Part shown: in pieces, positions 1 through 8,654 of the stretch
How the letters are laid out: every line of letters begins with the position of its first letter
How positions within the stretch are numbered: position 1 is the stretch's first letter
Position numbers and translations under genes: made by a program
From: Anoxynatronum sp033549305
GTDB taxonomy: Bacteria > Bacillota > Clostridia > Peptostreptococcales > Tindalliaceae
Reading direction: 5' to 3'
NCBI GenBank assembly: GCA_033549305.1
Contig: JAWSUV010000003.1
Span: forward strand, 1 to 56,274
DNA length: 56,274 nucleotides
Notes under the pieces: generated by a model
Seen by the model: the letters and a program-made list of their open reading frames with translations, nothing else
Database searches by the model: none
Told to the model about the DNA's origin: nothing

Positions 1-1967
1 CTGTCATCCAGCAAAACGGTCACTTTCTGGGCCTGGGCATCCCAGAGAACAGTGGCTCCAATGGCTTCCGCAACGTAGCGGATGGGAAGCAGGGTGCGAG
101 ATTCCACAATCACCGGGGCTGCATCCATCTGCTTCAGCTGGCCATCCACCCGGTACTGGGTACTGCCGATGGTCAGGCGTGTGACGATCTCCTGCCGGAT
201 CTGAACAACCAGTTCATTGGACGCTCCGGACGCTCCGCTGTCGTTGTAGGCTTTAACGCGGTAGGTGTATCGCTGTCCTGAGGTCAGATCACGGTCAGTA
301 TAGCTGGTGGTGTTGGCTGAAAGTGTCGCCACTTTGGTAAAGTTGCCTGTCCCTGTTTTGCGTTCCAGGATAAATCCGTTCTCATTGTCTGAGCGGTCTC
401 GCCAGCTCAGGGTTGCCCGGTCCTTTTCTGTGCCGGTTACTGTTAAACGATCAGGAGCGTCTGGTACCAATCCGGTGACGGCTGAGACTTCATTGGAGTA
501 TGCTGAGTTGCCTGTATCATTGTATGCCCTGACCCGGTAGGTGTACTCGGTGCGGTTGCGCAGACCGGTATTCGTGTAGGTCGTCACGTTGGCCCGGACG
601 GTGTCTATTTCAGTAAAACTGCCGTTCCCTGTCCTGCGTTCAATCCTGAAGCCGGTTTCATTGTCGGAACGGTCCCGCCACTCAATCCGGATTCTGTCTG
701 TGGAAACCGATGTGATTTTGAGATCTTCTGGCTTTGACGGTACAGTGCCGGTGGTGATTTTCAGCTCCTCTGAAAAATCGGAACGGCCATCATCATTATA
801 GGCCTGGATCCGGTAAGTGTAGGTCGTATTGTTCTTCAGGCGTGTGTCGGTGTAACTGGTTATGTTGGCCCGAGTTCTTTCAATTTCAACAAAGCTGCCG
901 GTGCCTGTTTTTCGTTCAATGATAAACCCTTTTTCATTACTGGAACGGTCTCTCCAGGTGAGGGTCACCCGGTCAGTACTGATGGAGCTGGTTTCCAGGT
1001 TCTCCGGTCTTGCCAGGACAACACCTGTTTTTGCCGAAATTTCGTTGGAGTAAGCTGAGTTGCCGGCGGCATTATAGGCCCGGACACGATAGGTGTAGAT
1101 GGTATTGTTGCTCAGCCCCGTATTGGTGAAGCTGGTTGTATTCGCAGAGACTGTAGTAATCTCGGAATAGCTGCCGCTTCCGGTTTTGCGTTCAATTTTA
1201 AACCCGGTTTCATTGTTTGATTTATCCTGCCAGGTCAGTGTCACACTGTTGGCACTGACAGAAGTGACTGCCAGGTTCGTTGGTTGTGCGGGTATGGTCG
1301 CTGCCTGCTGTGTGGCTGCGTTCGCTTCATTGGAGTAAGGTGAGGGACCGCCGCTGTTAAAGGCGCGGATCCGGTAATAATAGGTGGTGTTTGCTGAAAG
1401 ACTGCTGTCATCAAAGCTGGTGGAACCCGATGAAATATTGGGTTGGATCTCTGAATAGCTGCCTCCCGAGGTTTTACGTTCGATGGAGTAATAATCCACC
1501 GTTCCGGATCCTTTGGTCCAGGTCAGTCGTATGCTGGTGGCTGATTGAGCGCTGGCCGCCAAATTGGTGGGAGCAGCTGGCGGTTCCACTGGAGCTGTTT
1601 TTGTTGTTTGATAAACAACGCTGGATAATGGTGATTCACCAGCTTCGTTGAATGCCAGCACTGTGTAACTGTACGCCGTGTTGGCCGCAAGTCCTACGTG
1701 GCTGAAATTTGTTGCGGCACCGTCATAGATTTCCTTTGAATCTTGATATAGACGATACCCAGCTGCTCCCTCTGACGACGACCAGGTGAGGTCAATCTGT
1801 TGATGATCCACTGCCGTTGCTTTCAATCCTGTTGGGGTGGCCGGAGCAGTCAGAGTTGGTGGAGGATCGTTCTCCGGTTGTGCCCACACCGGCGCCTGCA
1901 TGCCTCCTCCCATTACCAATCCCAATACGAGTAAAACCGATAAGACCAGTGATAACCCTCTTTTCAT
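1..1967 (-). CDS. Secreted multi-FN3 protein with C-terminal stalk domain (partial, C-terminus outside window)
   Basis: The frame is open from an ATG at 1967 to the window edge, so the C-terminus is missing. A GGAGAG ribosome site lies about 9 nt upstream of the start. The protein begins with a signal peptide (KR, a hydrophobic stretch, then cleavage near VWAQ). About six fibronectin type III repeats of roughly 93 residues follow; each repeat ends with a Y-x-Y-R-[VI]-x-A-[YF]-N core and an S-N-E-type turn. After the last repeat comes a copper-amine-oxidase-N-like stalk domain (V-E-S-R-T-L-L-P-I-R-Y-V-A-E-A-[IL]-G), a domain common in extracellular proteins of Clostridia and Paenibacillus. A surface or matrix-binding role is inferred from the architecture; the ligand is unknown. 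Repeats 3-6 are also very similar at DNA level, about 279 bp apart. Confidence 0.85.
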   Translation of the reverse strand, partial: MKRGLSLVLSVLLVLGLVMGGGMQAPVWAQPENDPPPTLTAPATPTGLKATAVDHQQIDLTWSSSEGAAGYRLYQDSKEIYDGAATNFSHVGLAANTAYSYTVLAFNEAGESPLSSVVYQTTKTAPVEPPAAPTNLAASAQSATSIRLTWTKGSGTVDYYSIERKTSGGSYSEIQPNISSGSTSFDDSSLSANTTYYYRIRAFNSGGPSPYSNEANAATQQAATIPAQPTNLAVTSVSANSVTLTWQDKSNNETGFKIERKTGSGSYSEITTVSANTTSFTNTGLSNNTIYTYRVRAYNAAGNSAYSNEISAKTGVVLARPENLETSSISTDRVTLTWRDRSSNEKGFIIERKTGTGSFVEIERTRANITSYTDTRLKNNTTYTYRIQAYNDDGRSDFSEELKITTGTVPSKPEDLKITSVSTDRIRIEWRDRSDNETGFRIERRTGNGSFTEIDTVRANVTTYTNTGLRNRTEYTYRVRAYNDTGNSAYSNEVSAVTGLVPDAPDRLTVTGTEKDRATLSWRDRSDNENGFILERKTGTGNFTKVATLSANTTSYTDRDLTSGQRYTYRVKAYNDSGASGASNELVVQIRQEIVTRLTIGSTQYRVDGQLKQMDAAPVIVESRTLLPIRYVAEAIGATVLWDAQAQKVTVLLDD
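205..1600 (-). repeat. Tandem ~279-bp repeats encoding FN3 domains
   Basis: The DNA of the FN3 gene repeats with a period close to 279-282 bp. The motif cattggagta-g-tgag recurs near 491, 1048 and 1329, with diverged copies near 212 and 770. The repeats encode FN3 domains 2-6. The similarity is highest among the middle units, as expected for recent tandem duplication or gene conversion. Copy number may therefore differ between strains. Confidence 0.75.
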
Positions 1968-1986
1968 ATGTTTGCGCTCTCCTTTA

Positions 1987-2027
1987 CAAAAAAAATAATG
2001 AGTGATATTTTTGTTTACCACTCATTA
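1987..2027 (-). terminator. Rho-independent terminator between the PfpI gene and the FN3 gene
   Basis: TAATGAGTG (1996-2004) pairs perfectly with CACTCATTA (2019-2027). Read on the reverse strand, the stem is followed by a run of eight T (1988-1995). It lies downstream of the PfpI-family gene and directly in front of the ribosome site of the FN3 gene, so it either ends the upstream transcript or acts as an attenuator for the FN3 gene. Confidence 0.75.
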
Positions 2028-2081
2028 AGACGGATGATGCATCAAATTGTTTCAGGTTTTTATGTGTATAGAAAAGTTTTT

Positions 2082-2714
2082 TTATTTATTGGCCGTATAT
2101 TTCTTCCAGTCCCCATATTCCATGTATATCACGGTTCGTTTTTTGACTTCGGATCCGTACAATTTTTCCACCAGATGCAGGCTCAGGTCGATGCCGGCGG
2201 AGATGCCGGCGGAAGTCATGACCCGGTCGTTGTCAATCCAGCGTTCATCCGGGTTGATGATCGTCCGGGGCGCCGCTTTCTCCAGCAGTTCAAAGACTTC
2301 GTGATGTGTAACGGATTCCATATCGTCCAGCAGGCCGGCTTTCCCCAGCAGAATGGAGCCGGAACATACCGACATGGTTATCTGGTTCTGCCGGTGCATA
2401 CGCTTGATCCAGTCGATCACCATTTCTTTTTTAACTTCTGATCGCGTCCCCACTCCACCGGGGATGACCAGCAGATCGATGGGCGGATGATTGTCGAAGC
2501 TGTAATCCACTATGACCTTCAACCCGCTGATCGTCTGAACCGGCCTGCCGTCGCGACTGATGGTAAATACCTGGAACATGCCAAAGTCATTGAGTTCAGA
2601 GGTGACAGAAAACACTTCATAGGGTCCGGCAAAATCAAGCAGTTCCACCTTGTCAAAAAGATAGATGCCGACACGCAATAATCCTGGAACTTCTGTTGTT
2701 TTAGTTTGTTTCAT
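2082..2714 (-). CDS. DJ-1/PfpI family protein (isonitrile hydratase-like)
   Basis: This 210-residue protein has the class I glutamine amidotransferase-like fold of the DJ-1/PfpI family. Visible markers are the N-terminal strand LLRVGIYLFDKVELLDFAGPYEV, here noted only by its core F-D-x-V-E-L-L-D, the V-I-P-G-G-V-G turn, the nucleophile-elbow cysteine in SVCSGS, and the TSAGISAGIDL segment typical of isonitrile-hydratase-like and AraC-associated members. There is no DNA-binding domain, so it is an enzyme-type rather than a regulator-type member. An AAGGACG ribosome site precedes the ATG. The gene ends 115 bp before the FN3 gene, with a terminator between them. The substrate cannot be told from sequence. 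Confidence 0.85.
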   Translation of the reverse strand: MKQTKTTEVPGLLRVGIYLFDKVELLDFAGPYEVFSVTSELNDFGMFQVFTISRDGRPVQTISGLKVIVDYSFDNHPPIDLLVIPGGVGTRSEVKKEMVIDWIKRMHRQNQITMSVCSGSILLGKAGLLDDMESVTHHEVFELLEKAAPRTIINPDERWIDNDRVMTSAGISAGIDLSLHLVEKLYGSEVKKRTVIYMEYGDWKKYTANK

Positions 2715-2737
2715 GTTATCACGTCCTTTTCAATTCT

Positions 2738-4471
2738 TTAAGCCACCACCATGGGAAACTTGCTGAACTGTGCTTCATAAAGCCGCGCATAAAACCCCTT
2801 CTTTTTCATGAGTGTTTCGTGGCTGCCTTCCTCCACAATTCCCTCGTCTGTCAGCACCATGATGCGGTCTGCATTCTGAATAGTAGCCAGCCGATGCGCA
2901 ATAACCAGTGTTGTCCGCTGTTTTGACAATTCAGCCAGTGCTAGCTGAATCAGCTTTTCAGTTTCATTGTCCAGGGCTGAAGTGGCTTCATCCAGAATTA
3001 AGATGGGAGGATTCTTTAGGAAAATACGGGCAATGGACAAGCGTTGCTTCTGACCGCCTGACAACATAATGCCCCGTTCTCCGATATACGTATCATACCC
3101 GTTTTCCAGATTCATAATAAACTCATGAGCATTGGCTTTTTTAGCGGCTTCCAAAATATCATCATCTGAAGCTTCCAGGTTGGCATAGGCAATATTGTCA
3201 CGGACGGTTCCTGAAAACAGAAAAACGTCCTGTTGCACAATCCCGATTTGTTGTCGCAGGGATCGCTGGGTAAAACTGCGAATATCCCAGTGATCAATGG
3301 TAATGGAGCCGGATTCCACTTCATAGAAGCGGGGGATGAGATGGCACAGAGTGGTTTTCCCGCCGCCGGAAGGCCCGACGATAGCCACCGTTTCTCCGGA
3401 TTTAGCCGTGAAACTGATATTCTTCAGTACATGCTCCCGGTTGTTATAGCTGAATGTCACATCATGAAATTCAATTTCTCCCTGAACGACAGCAATATCA
3501 TGGGAACCCGGCTGATCCTTGATATCTGGTTCCAGCTCCAGCGTTTCAACAAATCGATGAAACCCGGCCATTCCTTTCTGGTAGTTTTCCACCAAGATGG
3601 TCAGTTTCCGCATTGGCTGTAAAAACATCGATACATAAAGCAGAAAACCCACCAGCTGGCCAACGGTCATCGTTCCCTGGTAGATAAAAAGCCCTCCAAA
3701 AGTGATGACCATCAGATTGATGGCATTCGTAAAGAAGTTGACGCCTGCGAAAAATTCTGCCATCACTTTCAATGCTTTCTCCTTGGAGTTTCTGAACTCC
3801 TCATTGCCCCTTTTGAATTTTTCTTCTTCATACGCTTCATTGGTAAAGGATTTGACCACCCGAACGCCTGATATACTGTCTTCCACCTGGGCATTGATGT
3901 CTGCCAGTTTGCGGCGCATGTTTCGGAATGCTTCCTGCATGCGTTTGTTTTTCAGGATAGTAAAGGTCATCACAATGGGAACCAGTATAAAGGTAATCAG
4001 TGTCAGCTGCCAATGAATGGACACCATGATTAAGAATGAACCCGTCAGAGTCACAAATGCAATAAACAAATCTTCCGGTCCGTGGTGAGCCAGTTCGGAA
4101 ATTTCATTCAGGTCGTTTACCAGGCGGGACATGACATGCCCTGTACGGGTATTATCAAAGTAATTAAAAGACAATTTCTGCAGATGTTGAAATAAATCTT
4201 TCCGCATGTGATATTCCATGCGGATCCCCAGCACATGACCCCAGTAATCCACAATATATTGCAGAACGCTGCGGATTACAAAGAAGACCAGCATACCGCC
4301 GGAAATCATCAATATCAACCGAAGATTCCGGCTGGGCAGGATCTGATCAATCATTGTCTGCACCACGAAGGGAAATACCAAGTCCATCAGAGCCGTAATG
4401 AAAGCGCAGCCAAAATCAAGCATGAACAGCGGCAGATGCGGCCGGTAGTATCGGATAAATTTTTGCAACAT
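2738..4471 (-). CDS. ABC transporter, fused permease/ATP-binding subunit (MsbA/LmrA type)
   Basis: This 577-residue half-transporter has an N-terminal six-helix exporter membrane domain (about residues 15-310) and a C-terminal nucleotide-binding domain. The latter shows Walker A GPSGGGKTT, signature LSGGQ, Walker B ILILDEATSALD and the switch histidine in LVIAHRL. It probably acts as a homodimer exporting a lipid, drug or peptide; the substrate is not predictable. The chosen start (ATG at 4471) follows a GGTGAT-type ribosome site and gives the usual family N-terminus (M-L-x-K-F-x-x-Y-Y-x-P-H). An in-frame ATG at 4519 would add 16 residues. It precedes the PfpI gene by 23 bp, so the two are probably co-transcribed. 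Confidence 0.9.
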   Translation of the reverse strand: MLQKFIRYYRPHLPLFMLDFGCAFITALMDLVFPFVVQTMIDQILPSRNLRLILMISGGMLVFFVIRSVLQYIVDYWGHVLGIRMEYHMRKDLFQHLQKLSFNYFDNTRTGHVMSRLVNDLNEISELAHHGPEDLFIAFVTLTGSFLIMVSIHWQLTLITFILVPIVMTFTILKNKRMQEAFRNMRRKLADINAQVEDSISGVRVVKSFTNEAYEEEKFKRGNEEFRNSKEKALKVMAEFFAGVNFFTNAINLMVITFGGLFIYQGTMTVGQLVGFLLYVSMFLQPMRKLTILVENYQKGMAGFHRFVETLELEPDIKDQPGSHDIAVVQGEIEFHDVTFSYNNREHVLKNISFTAKSGETVAIVGPSGGGKTTLCHLIPRFYEVESGSITIDHWDIRSFTQRSLRQQIGIVQQDVFLFSGTVRDNIAYANLEASDDDILEAAKKANAHEFIMNLENGYDTYIGERGIMLSGGQKQRLSIARIFLKNPPILILDEATSALDNETEKLIQLALAELSKQRTTLVIAHRLATIQNADRIMVLTDEGIVEEGSHETLMKKKGFYARLYEAQFSKFPMVVA

Positions 4472-4651
4472 CGTTATATCACCGTCCTTAAACCGCAACA
4501 AATCTCTTTTAGTCAGCATCCCTTTATCAATATTGCCTCTGGCATCAGACTAACAATGAGTCAACTCTGATGATTGTAACACAATTCAATGACCGCGGCA
4601 ACGCTCCATTGGCTGTGCCGGTTGACCAGACCATGGGATATCAATTATAAA

Positions 4652-4700
4652 GCCGCTTCTGCCGGTGAAATCATGATGATTTCATTGTGACAGAAGCGGC
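4652..4700 (-). terminator. Hairpin terminator after the 420-aa unknown gene
   Basis: GCCGCTTCTG (4652-4661) pairs with CAGAAGCGGC (4691-4700), and an inner TGAAATCA/TGATTTCA pair extends the stem. The hairpin lies just past the stop codon of the reverse-strand gene at 4719. On that strand it is followed by a short T-rich tract (TTTATAATT). Confidence 0.6.
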
Positions 4701-4718
4701 ATCTTATACGATATCTGA

Positions 4719-5981
4719 TTAACGCAAGTGCAGGTTTTTGGCCCCGATGAAAGCCAGTTTATTCTCCGTCAGCGCTTTGGCAGTGTTGTTGGTGGCATCG
4801 TGTTTATCCAGGTAGTTTCGTTCAAGGTTTTTCATATCACCGGATTCAATAATCTCCTCTTTGTCCCTGAAATAATGAAGGATGCTGGACGGTGATTCCC
4901 TGGTTTCTTCAACATCCGGATCGCCGCCCTCGTGCTTCGCCGCGATATTCGGAATCGTTTTAGCCAGTTCTATGAGTTCGTCCCGACGGTTGTACGGCTG
5001 CCGAACGATACTCTGATAGGTTTCAGTGATATGGTGTTCGATGCGCACATTATTTTCCAGATCCAGTTTTTGCCGAATTTCACTGCTCAGTTCTATGGTC
5101 CGGTTATTTACCGAATTGCTCAGGTTAAAACCGACCAGCGGGGTAGTGCCGTCCTCCCTGGAGAAAAGCTTGGCCATCATCAGCGTCCACAACACGGAAT
5201 ATGGATTATCGTTGCCCATGAACACAGAAATCTTAAAGGAAATGTCAATGCCCATCTTATAGAGCATGTAGGCAATGAAGACAGTGCCGGGGTTGATGTT
5301 GAGCACTTGCTGGATCCCATAGGTGGTGTAGTAATAGAGAAGCTCGTCGATCCATTTCAAAGGATGATCATTCGGCTGCCCGATGCCGCCAAAATAACCG
5401 GTAATGGTATCCGGTCCGCCCAAATGAACATTCGATCCGTCTGTTCCTTTGGTATCCAGCGTTTCCACATAACTGGCGCCGACAATCTGCATCGCGGCGG
5501 CTATTGCCAGGGTATCACCCAGATCCCGCTCCTGCTCTTTCATCTTTCGAACACGGATATACCGTCCTGGCATGATTTCCTGTTTTTCAATCGCCTGCTT
5601 CGCTTCTGCAATCAGCCAGGGGAAGTATTGGAGTGCACTGATTTCAAGGGTAACGGCATTGGCTTCGTTGAAATAGGTACGGTCAGCTTCTTCTCCCATT
5701 ACGTTCCTGCGGTAATCCGAAACTGAGATGAATGCCTGTTTATCCCGCTGTTCTGTAAGCCATTCCAACTCTTTCAGATAAGGTGAATCCATTTTTTCCA
5801 GTCGGCTGATCAGGTTGGGCAGCTGACGTGCAAAACGGGCCTGCTCATTGATTTCTTCAGGGGTACCATATTTGCCGATAACTCGCGTAATATCATTGAT
5901 CAGTGGATTGTGCTGATCCATTAGAAAATCGTTTATTTCTTCCAGCCGGTTTACACTAATCTTGAGTTTATCTCGATACAC
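4719..5981 (-). CDS. Conserved-looking protein of unknown function, 420 aa
   Basis: I do not recognise the family. The protein is soluble, with no signal peptide or membrane segment. The N-terminal third is helical and charged (many E, R, K). The central part has glycine-rich and motif-like stretches (LGGPDTITGYFGG, N-P-G-T-V-F, V-F-M-G-N-D-N-P) that look like the loops of an alpha/beta enzyme fold. It starts with GTG, served by an AGGTGA ribosome site 8 nt upstream. The start overlaps the stop of the small upstream frame (TAG/GTG share a base). Coding statistics, start signal and the downstream terminator all support a real gene. Confidence 0.75.
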   Translation of the reverse strand: MYRDKLKISVNRLEEINDFLMDQHNPLINDITRVIGKYGTPEEINEQARFARQLPNLISRLEKMDSPYLKELEWLTEQRDKQAFISVSDYRRNVMGEEADRTYFNEANAVTLEISALQYFPWLIAEAKQAIEKQEIMPGRYIRVRKMKEQERDLGDTLAIAAAMQIVGASYVETLDTKGTDGSNVHLGGPDTITGYFGGIGQPNDHPLKWIDELLYYYTTYGIQQVLNINPGTVFIAYMLYKMGIDISFKISVFMGNDNPYSVLWTLMMAKLFSREDGTTPLVGFNLSNSVNNRTIELSSEIRQKLDLENNVRIEHHITETYQSIVRQPYNRRDELIELAKTIPNIAAKHEGGDPDVEETRESPSSILHYFRDKEEIIESGDMKNLERNYLDKHDATNNTAKALTENKLAFIGAKNLHLR

Positions 5982-6343
5982 TAAAAATCACCTCGTCCTT
6001 TAATTTTACTGCCTGGTGCAACTCCATTCCGTTTCGACCCACCCCCTCTTCGAACATTCAAATTTCGCATAACACGTGGATTGGGATTGTCTTTCTTAAC
6101 CGGGAACTTTCTGTTATGCTTATCATATCTCAATTTCCTGCAATGTTCAAATATTTTGGCAGCCATCCATCTTTTTGTCGGAATCACAGTCTCTAGCTGC
6201 TTATACCTATCAGATAAACTGTCTGCCATGAAACTTTCAGCCAAATAATGCGTCTTATGAATCAAGGTGGCATGCTTTAATAATACCACCTCGACCCCAA
6301 TAGCTGTCATGAATAAGGAGGAATCAACGATGATCCTGCGCAC
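5981..6343 (-). CDS. Possible small basic protein of unknown function, up to 120 aa
   Basis: This is an open frame with a strongly basic C-terminal half (many R and K, then G-R-G-D-F at the end). Its stop overlaps the GTG of the following gene by one base, as in translationally coupled pairs. Against it, no clear ribosome site is seen for any start, the family is not recognisable, and the longest version overlaps the 5' end of the divergent lipoprotein gene at 6330. A start at the ATG at 6229 would remove that overlap and give about 82 residues. It may be only an open stretch in an otherwise empty 350-bp interval. Confidence 0.3.
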   Translation of the reverse strand: MRRIIVDSSLFMTAIGVEVVLLKHATLIHKTHYLAESFMADSLSDRYKQLETVIPTKRWMAAKIFEHCRKLRYDKHNRKFPVKKDNPNPRVMRNLNVRRGGGSKRNGVAPGSKIKGRGDF

Positions 6344-7292
6344 CCACCACGGTCGATTATCAAGTAAAATCCTGTTCGTTCTACTGCTTGCAGTGCTGCT
6401 TGCCTTAAGCGGCTGCAGCAGCCGCGCACCGGAATACGCCTCTGAACCGGCCTATGACAGCGATTCCGTCAGTAGTGAACGCGGCACAGCTGAGGCACCC
6501 GCCGAATCTGCTCCCGCAGCTCCCTCGCCCGAACAGGCCGGAAGCGGATTTGATTTGGGGGATGCAGTGGAATCCCAGCATAAAATCATATACTCCGGTG
6601 AGATCGTTATGGAATCCCTGGAATTCGATGAAACAGTGGAGGCAGTCCAATCATACGTGAATCGTCTGGGCGGATATGCCGAATCCTCATACATTGAAGG
6701 ACGCCGAATTGCTGAGACCATCCAGCCTTCACGGCGAACCGCTTCTTTTACGTTCCGGGTACCGCAGCAGCGATTTTTCAGCTTCACCGAGGGACTCAAA
6801 GAATACGGGAACGTCCTGACATCCAGTACCTATGGCGAAAACATCACCGAACGTTATTTTGATACCGAAGCCCGTTTAGTCAGTCTTCAAATACAGGAAG
6901 AACGGATGCTGCGTTTGCTGGAACGGGCAGAAAATATTGAAGATATCCTCCGGATTGAATCTGAATTGACCAGCCTGCGTTACCAGGTGGAAAGTTTGAC
7001 GGGAACGATTCAAAAATGGGATAATCTGGTACAGTTTGCCACCATAAGGGTCGATATTCGCGAGGTAGATAAAGTAACGCCTGATCCGGATGTTACCACA
7101 TGGGGAACGGAGATTTCGGACGCCTTTAAAGATTCTGTCATTGCCGTTATTCGGACCCTTCAGAATCTTGTCGTTTTCCTGATCATGGCGCTGCCATTTG
7201 CTGTTGTTTTTATTTCGTTGGCACTGCTCGGGGTTAAAATCTATCGCATGATTCGCAAAAAAATGGGGAAACGATCAGAACCGGATAAATAA
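6330..7292 (+). CDS. DUF4349 family lipoprotein
   Basis: The 320-residue product starts at an ATG 10 nt after a consensus AAGGAGG. A lipobox signal peptide follows (hydrophobic run, then LALSGC, with Cys about 30 lipidated), then a low-complexity Ala/Pro/Glu linker. The main domain (about residues 85-255) matches the DUF4349 pattern: K-I-I-Y-S-G-E, V-x-x-L-G-G-Y, R-V-P, and E-R-Y-x-D-x-x-A-R-L followed by a coiled coil rich in E, L and R. A single transmembrane helix and a basic tail (RKKMGKR) end the protein. It is therefore anchored outside the membrane at both ends. The function of the family is unknown; an envelope role is inferred. Confidence 0.85.
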   Translation: MILRTHHGRLSSKILFVLLLAVLLALSGCSSRAPEYASEPAYDSDSVSSERGTAEAPAESAPAAPSPEQAGSGFDLGDAVESQHKIIYSGEIVMESLEFDETVEAVQSYVNRLGGYAESSYIEGRRIAETIQPSRRTASFTFRVPQQRFFSFTEGLKEYGNVLTSSTYGENITERYFDTEARLVSLQIQEERMLRLLERAENIEDILRIESELTSLRYQVESLTGTIQKWDNLVQFATIRVDIREVDKVTPDPDVTTWGTEISDAFKDSVIAVIRTLQNLVVFLIMALPFAVVFISLALLGVKIYRMIRKKMGKRSEPDK

Positions 7293-7324
7293 TCACTGCC
7301 AAACCAGTCAACGCTTAACATTAA

Positions 7325-7363
7325 GAGACACAGTGCACTCACAAGTTGAATGCGCTGTGTCTC
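7325..7363. terminator. Bidirectional terminator between convergent genes
   Basis: GAGACACAG (7325-7333) pairs with CTGTGTCTC (7355-7363); an inner wobble plus GCA/TGC lengthens the stem to about 13 bp. It sits between the converging lipoprotein and DegV genes. T-tracts on both sides are weak, so it may rely on stem strength. Confidence 0.6.
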
Positions 7364-7374
7364 ATTGAATTATT

Positions 7375-8199
7375 CTAAAAGCAAACCAATAGTCCACCAG
7401 TGCCGGCATGAGTCCCAATGACAGGCCCCATGGTCGTCAACATCACTTCTCCAGGGTTAAATCGCTGGATGATCTCTTCCTTAAGCGCCAGGGCTTCTTC
7501 CAGACAATCAACATGTGTAATGGCCACCACGCGATCGCGATAGTCTACCTGTTTTTTTTCCATCTCTTCCAGTAAGACCCGTATGGCTTTCTTTTTTCCG
7601 CGAATGGTCTTCAAAATTCTCACATAACCATCTTCCACGTGTACCACCGGTTTCAGATTCAACAGGTTCGCCATAAATTCTTTCGGCTTACTGACACGAC
7701 CGCCTTTAACCGCATTTTCAAGGGTTTCAAGATAGACAACCACTCTCATTTGATCCCGGTATTCTTTCAACTTCACAACGATGGCTGAGCGTTGCAACCC
7801 TTCCTTCATCAGCTCATAAGCTTTCAGTACCTGTAATCCGGTGCCAATTGAGCCGGTAAGCGTATCAAAGACTTCAATGTCGCCGCCCAGTTCTTCTTTG
7901 ATCATCAGGGCACCTTCATAAGTGCCGCTGAGCTTGGAGGACAAATGAATGCTTAATACCTCTCCGTGGCGTTTCAGCCCTTCCTTGAAAGCATCGAGGT
8001 AACTCTGCGGCGATGGCTGCGATGTCTTGGGGAGTGTGGGTGAAGCTGCCATTTTCTCAAAGAATTCCTGGTGTGATAAATTGACGCCATCGATAAAATG
8101 GTCTCCGTCAATTTCAATCTGAAGTGGTACCACCAAAATATTCAGTCGATCGATTAATTCCCGAGGCAGATCACAGGAACTGTCTGTTACAATTTGCAT
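7375..8199 (-). CDS. DegV family fatty-acid-binding protein
   Basis: The 274-residue protein has the standard DegV layout. It opens with the strand I-V-T-D-S-S-C-D-L, contains the fatty-acid carboxylate-binding loop S-S-K-L-S-G-T-Y, and has the second-domain motifs G-G-R-V-S-K-P and H-A-G-T-G-G. DegV/FakB proteins carry a fatty acid to the kinase FakA, which phosphorylates it for phospholipid synthesis. Length and motifs are complete. A consensus AAGGAGG precedes the ATG, and a sigma-A-like promoter lies about 60 bp upstream. A second DegV domain, fused to a DAK2 domain, is encoded at 27537-29354 and could supply the kinase partner. Confidence 0.9.
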   Translation of the reverse strand: MQIVTDSSCDLPRELIDRLNILVVPLQIEIDGDHFIDGVNLSHQEFFEKMAASPTLPKTSQPSPQSYLDAFKEGLKRHGEVLSIHLSSKLSGTYEGALMIKEELGGDIEVFDTLTGSIGTGLQVLKAYELMKEGLQRSAIVVKLKEYRDQMRVVVYLETLENAVKGGRVSKPKEFMANLLNLKPVVHVEDGYVRILKTIRGKKKAIRVLLEEMEKKQVDYRDRVVAITHVDCLEEALALKEEIIQRFNPGEVMLTTMGPVIGTHAGTGGLLVCF

Positions 8200-8256
8200 G
8201 GAATTTCCTCCTTCGCGGCAGTTCGTTCTGGGTTTAGGACTTTGTCCGAGAAGTTT

Positions 8257-8285
8257 ATTATATCATCTTTTAAAGTGATTATCAG
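8257..8285 (-). promoter_or_regulatory. Sigma-A-type promoter for the DegV gene
   Basis: On the reverse strand CTGATA (8285-8280) and a consensus TATAAT (8262-8257) are separated by 17 nt. The predicted start point is about 50 nt before the DegV ATG. Confidence 0.55.
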
Positions 8286-8311
8286 CAGTTTATGGCAATC
8301 TGTGATTAAAT

Positions 8312-8650
8312 TCACCCCCCTCGATGATCCTTGACAGAATATTTCTGAATCATAGTCTCGAGCCCCTGAAAATCAATCATTCGGGCGCTCCTGAATATTT
8401 CACGGCTTTCATGAAACAGCAACACTGCCGGGACAGTGAAAACAATTAACTGCCCGGCTACCTCCGGAAATTGTTCTGTGGAACAGGAGAACCCGGCTGT
8501 TTGTGGATAGCGGCTCAAAACAGACTCCACTCTTGGTTTTGCAGCATGACAGACAGAACAGTTTTCCGTACCGAAATACAGCAGACACAACGGATGGCGG
8601 TTTAATTGTTTCTCCAGTGCTTTCATTGATTGAATCGGGTTCAGCTTCAT
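8312..8650 (-). CDS. Thioredoxin-like protein
   Basis: The 112-residue protein has a thioredoxin fold: helix, L-C-L-L-Y-F-G strand, an active site C-S-V-C in the order N-C-S-V-C-H, and the cis-proline strand F-T-V-P-A-V. The dipeptide between the cysteines (SV) is unusual compared with the GP of classical thioredoxins, so it may be a specialised reductant. The ATG at 8650 follows GGGAGGT, located inside the end of the upstream flavoprotein gene; only 4 bp separate the two genes, so translation is probably coupled. Confidence 0.8.
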   Translation of the reverse strand: MKLNPIQSMKALEKQLNRHPLCLLYFGTENCSVCHAAKPRVESVLSRYPQTAGFSCSTEQFPEVAGQLIVFTVPAVLLFHESREIFRSARMIDFQGLETMIQKYSVKDHRGG

Positions 8651-8654
8651 GATT

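Noticed and set aside
307..1053. Series of short forward frames at regular spacing
   Set aside because: They are shadows of the FN3 repeats on the other strand; the regular spacing comes from the repeat unit.
205..1600. Regular repeats, considered as a CRISPR array
   Set aside because: The unit is about 279 bp, imperfect and protein-coding; there are no short direct repeats with unique spacers.
4932..5726. 264-codon forward frame
   Set aside because: It is antisense to the 420-residue gene, which has the better start signal and a terminator.
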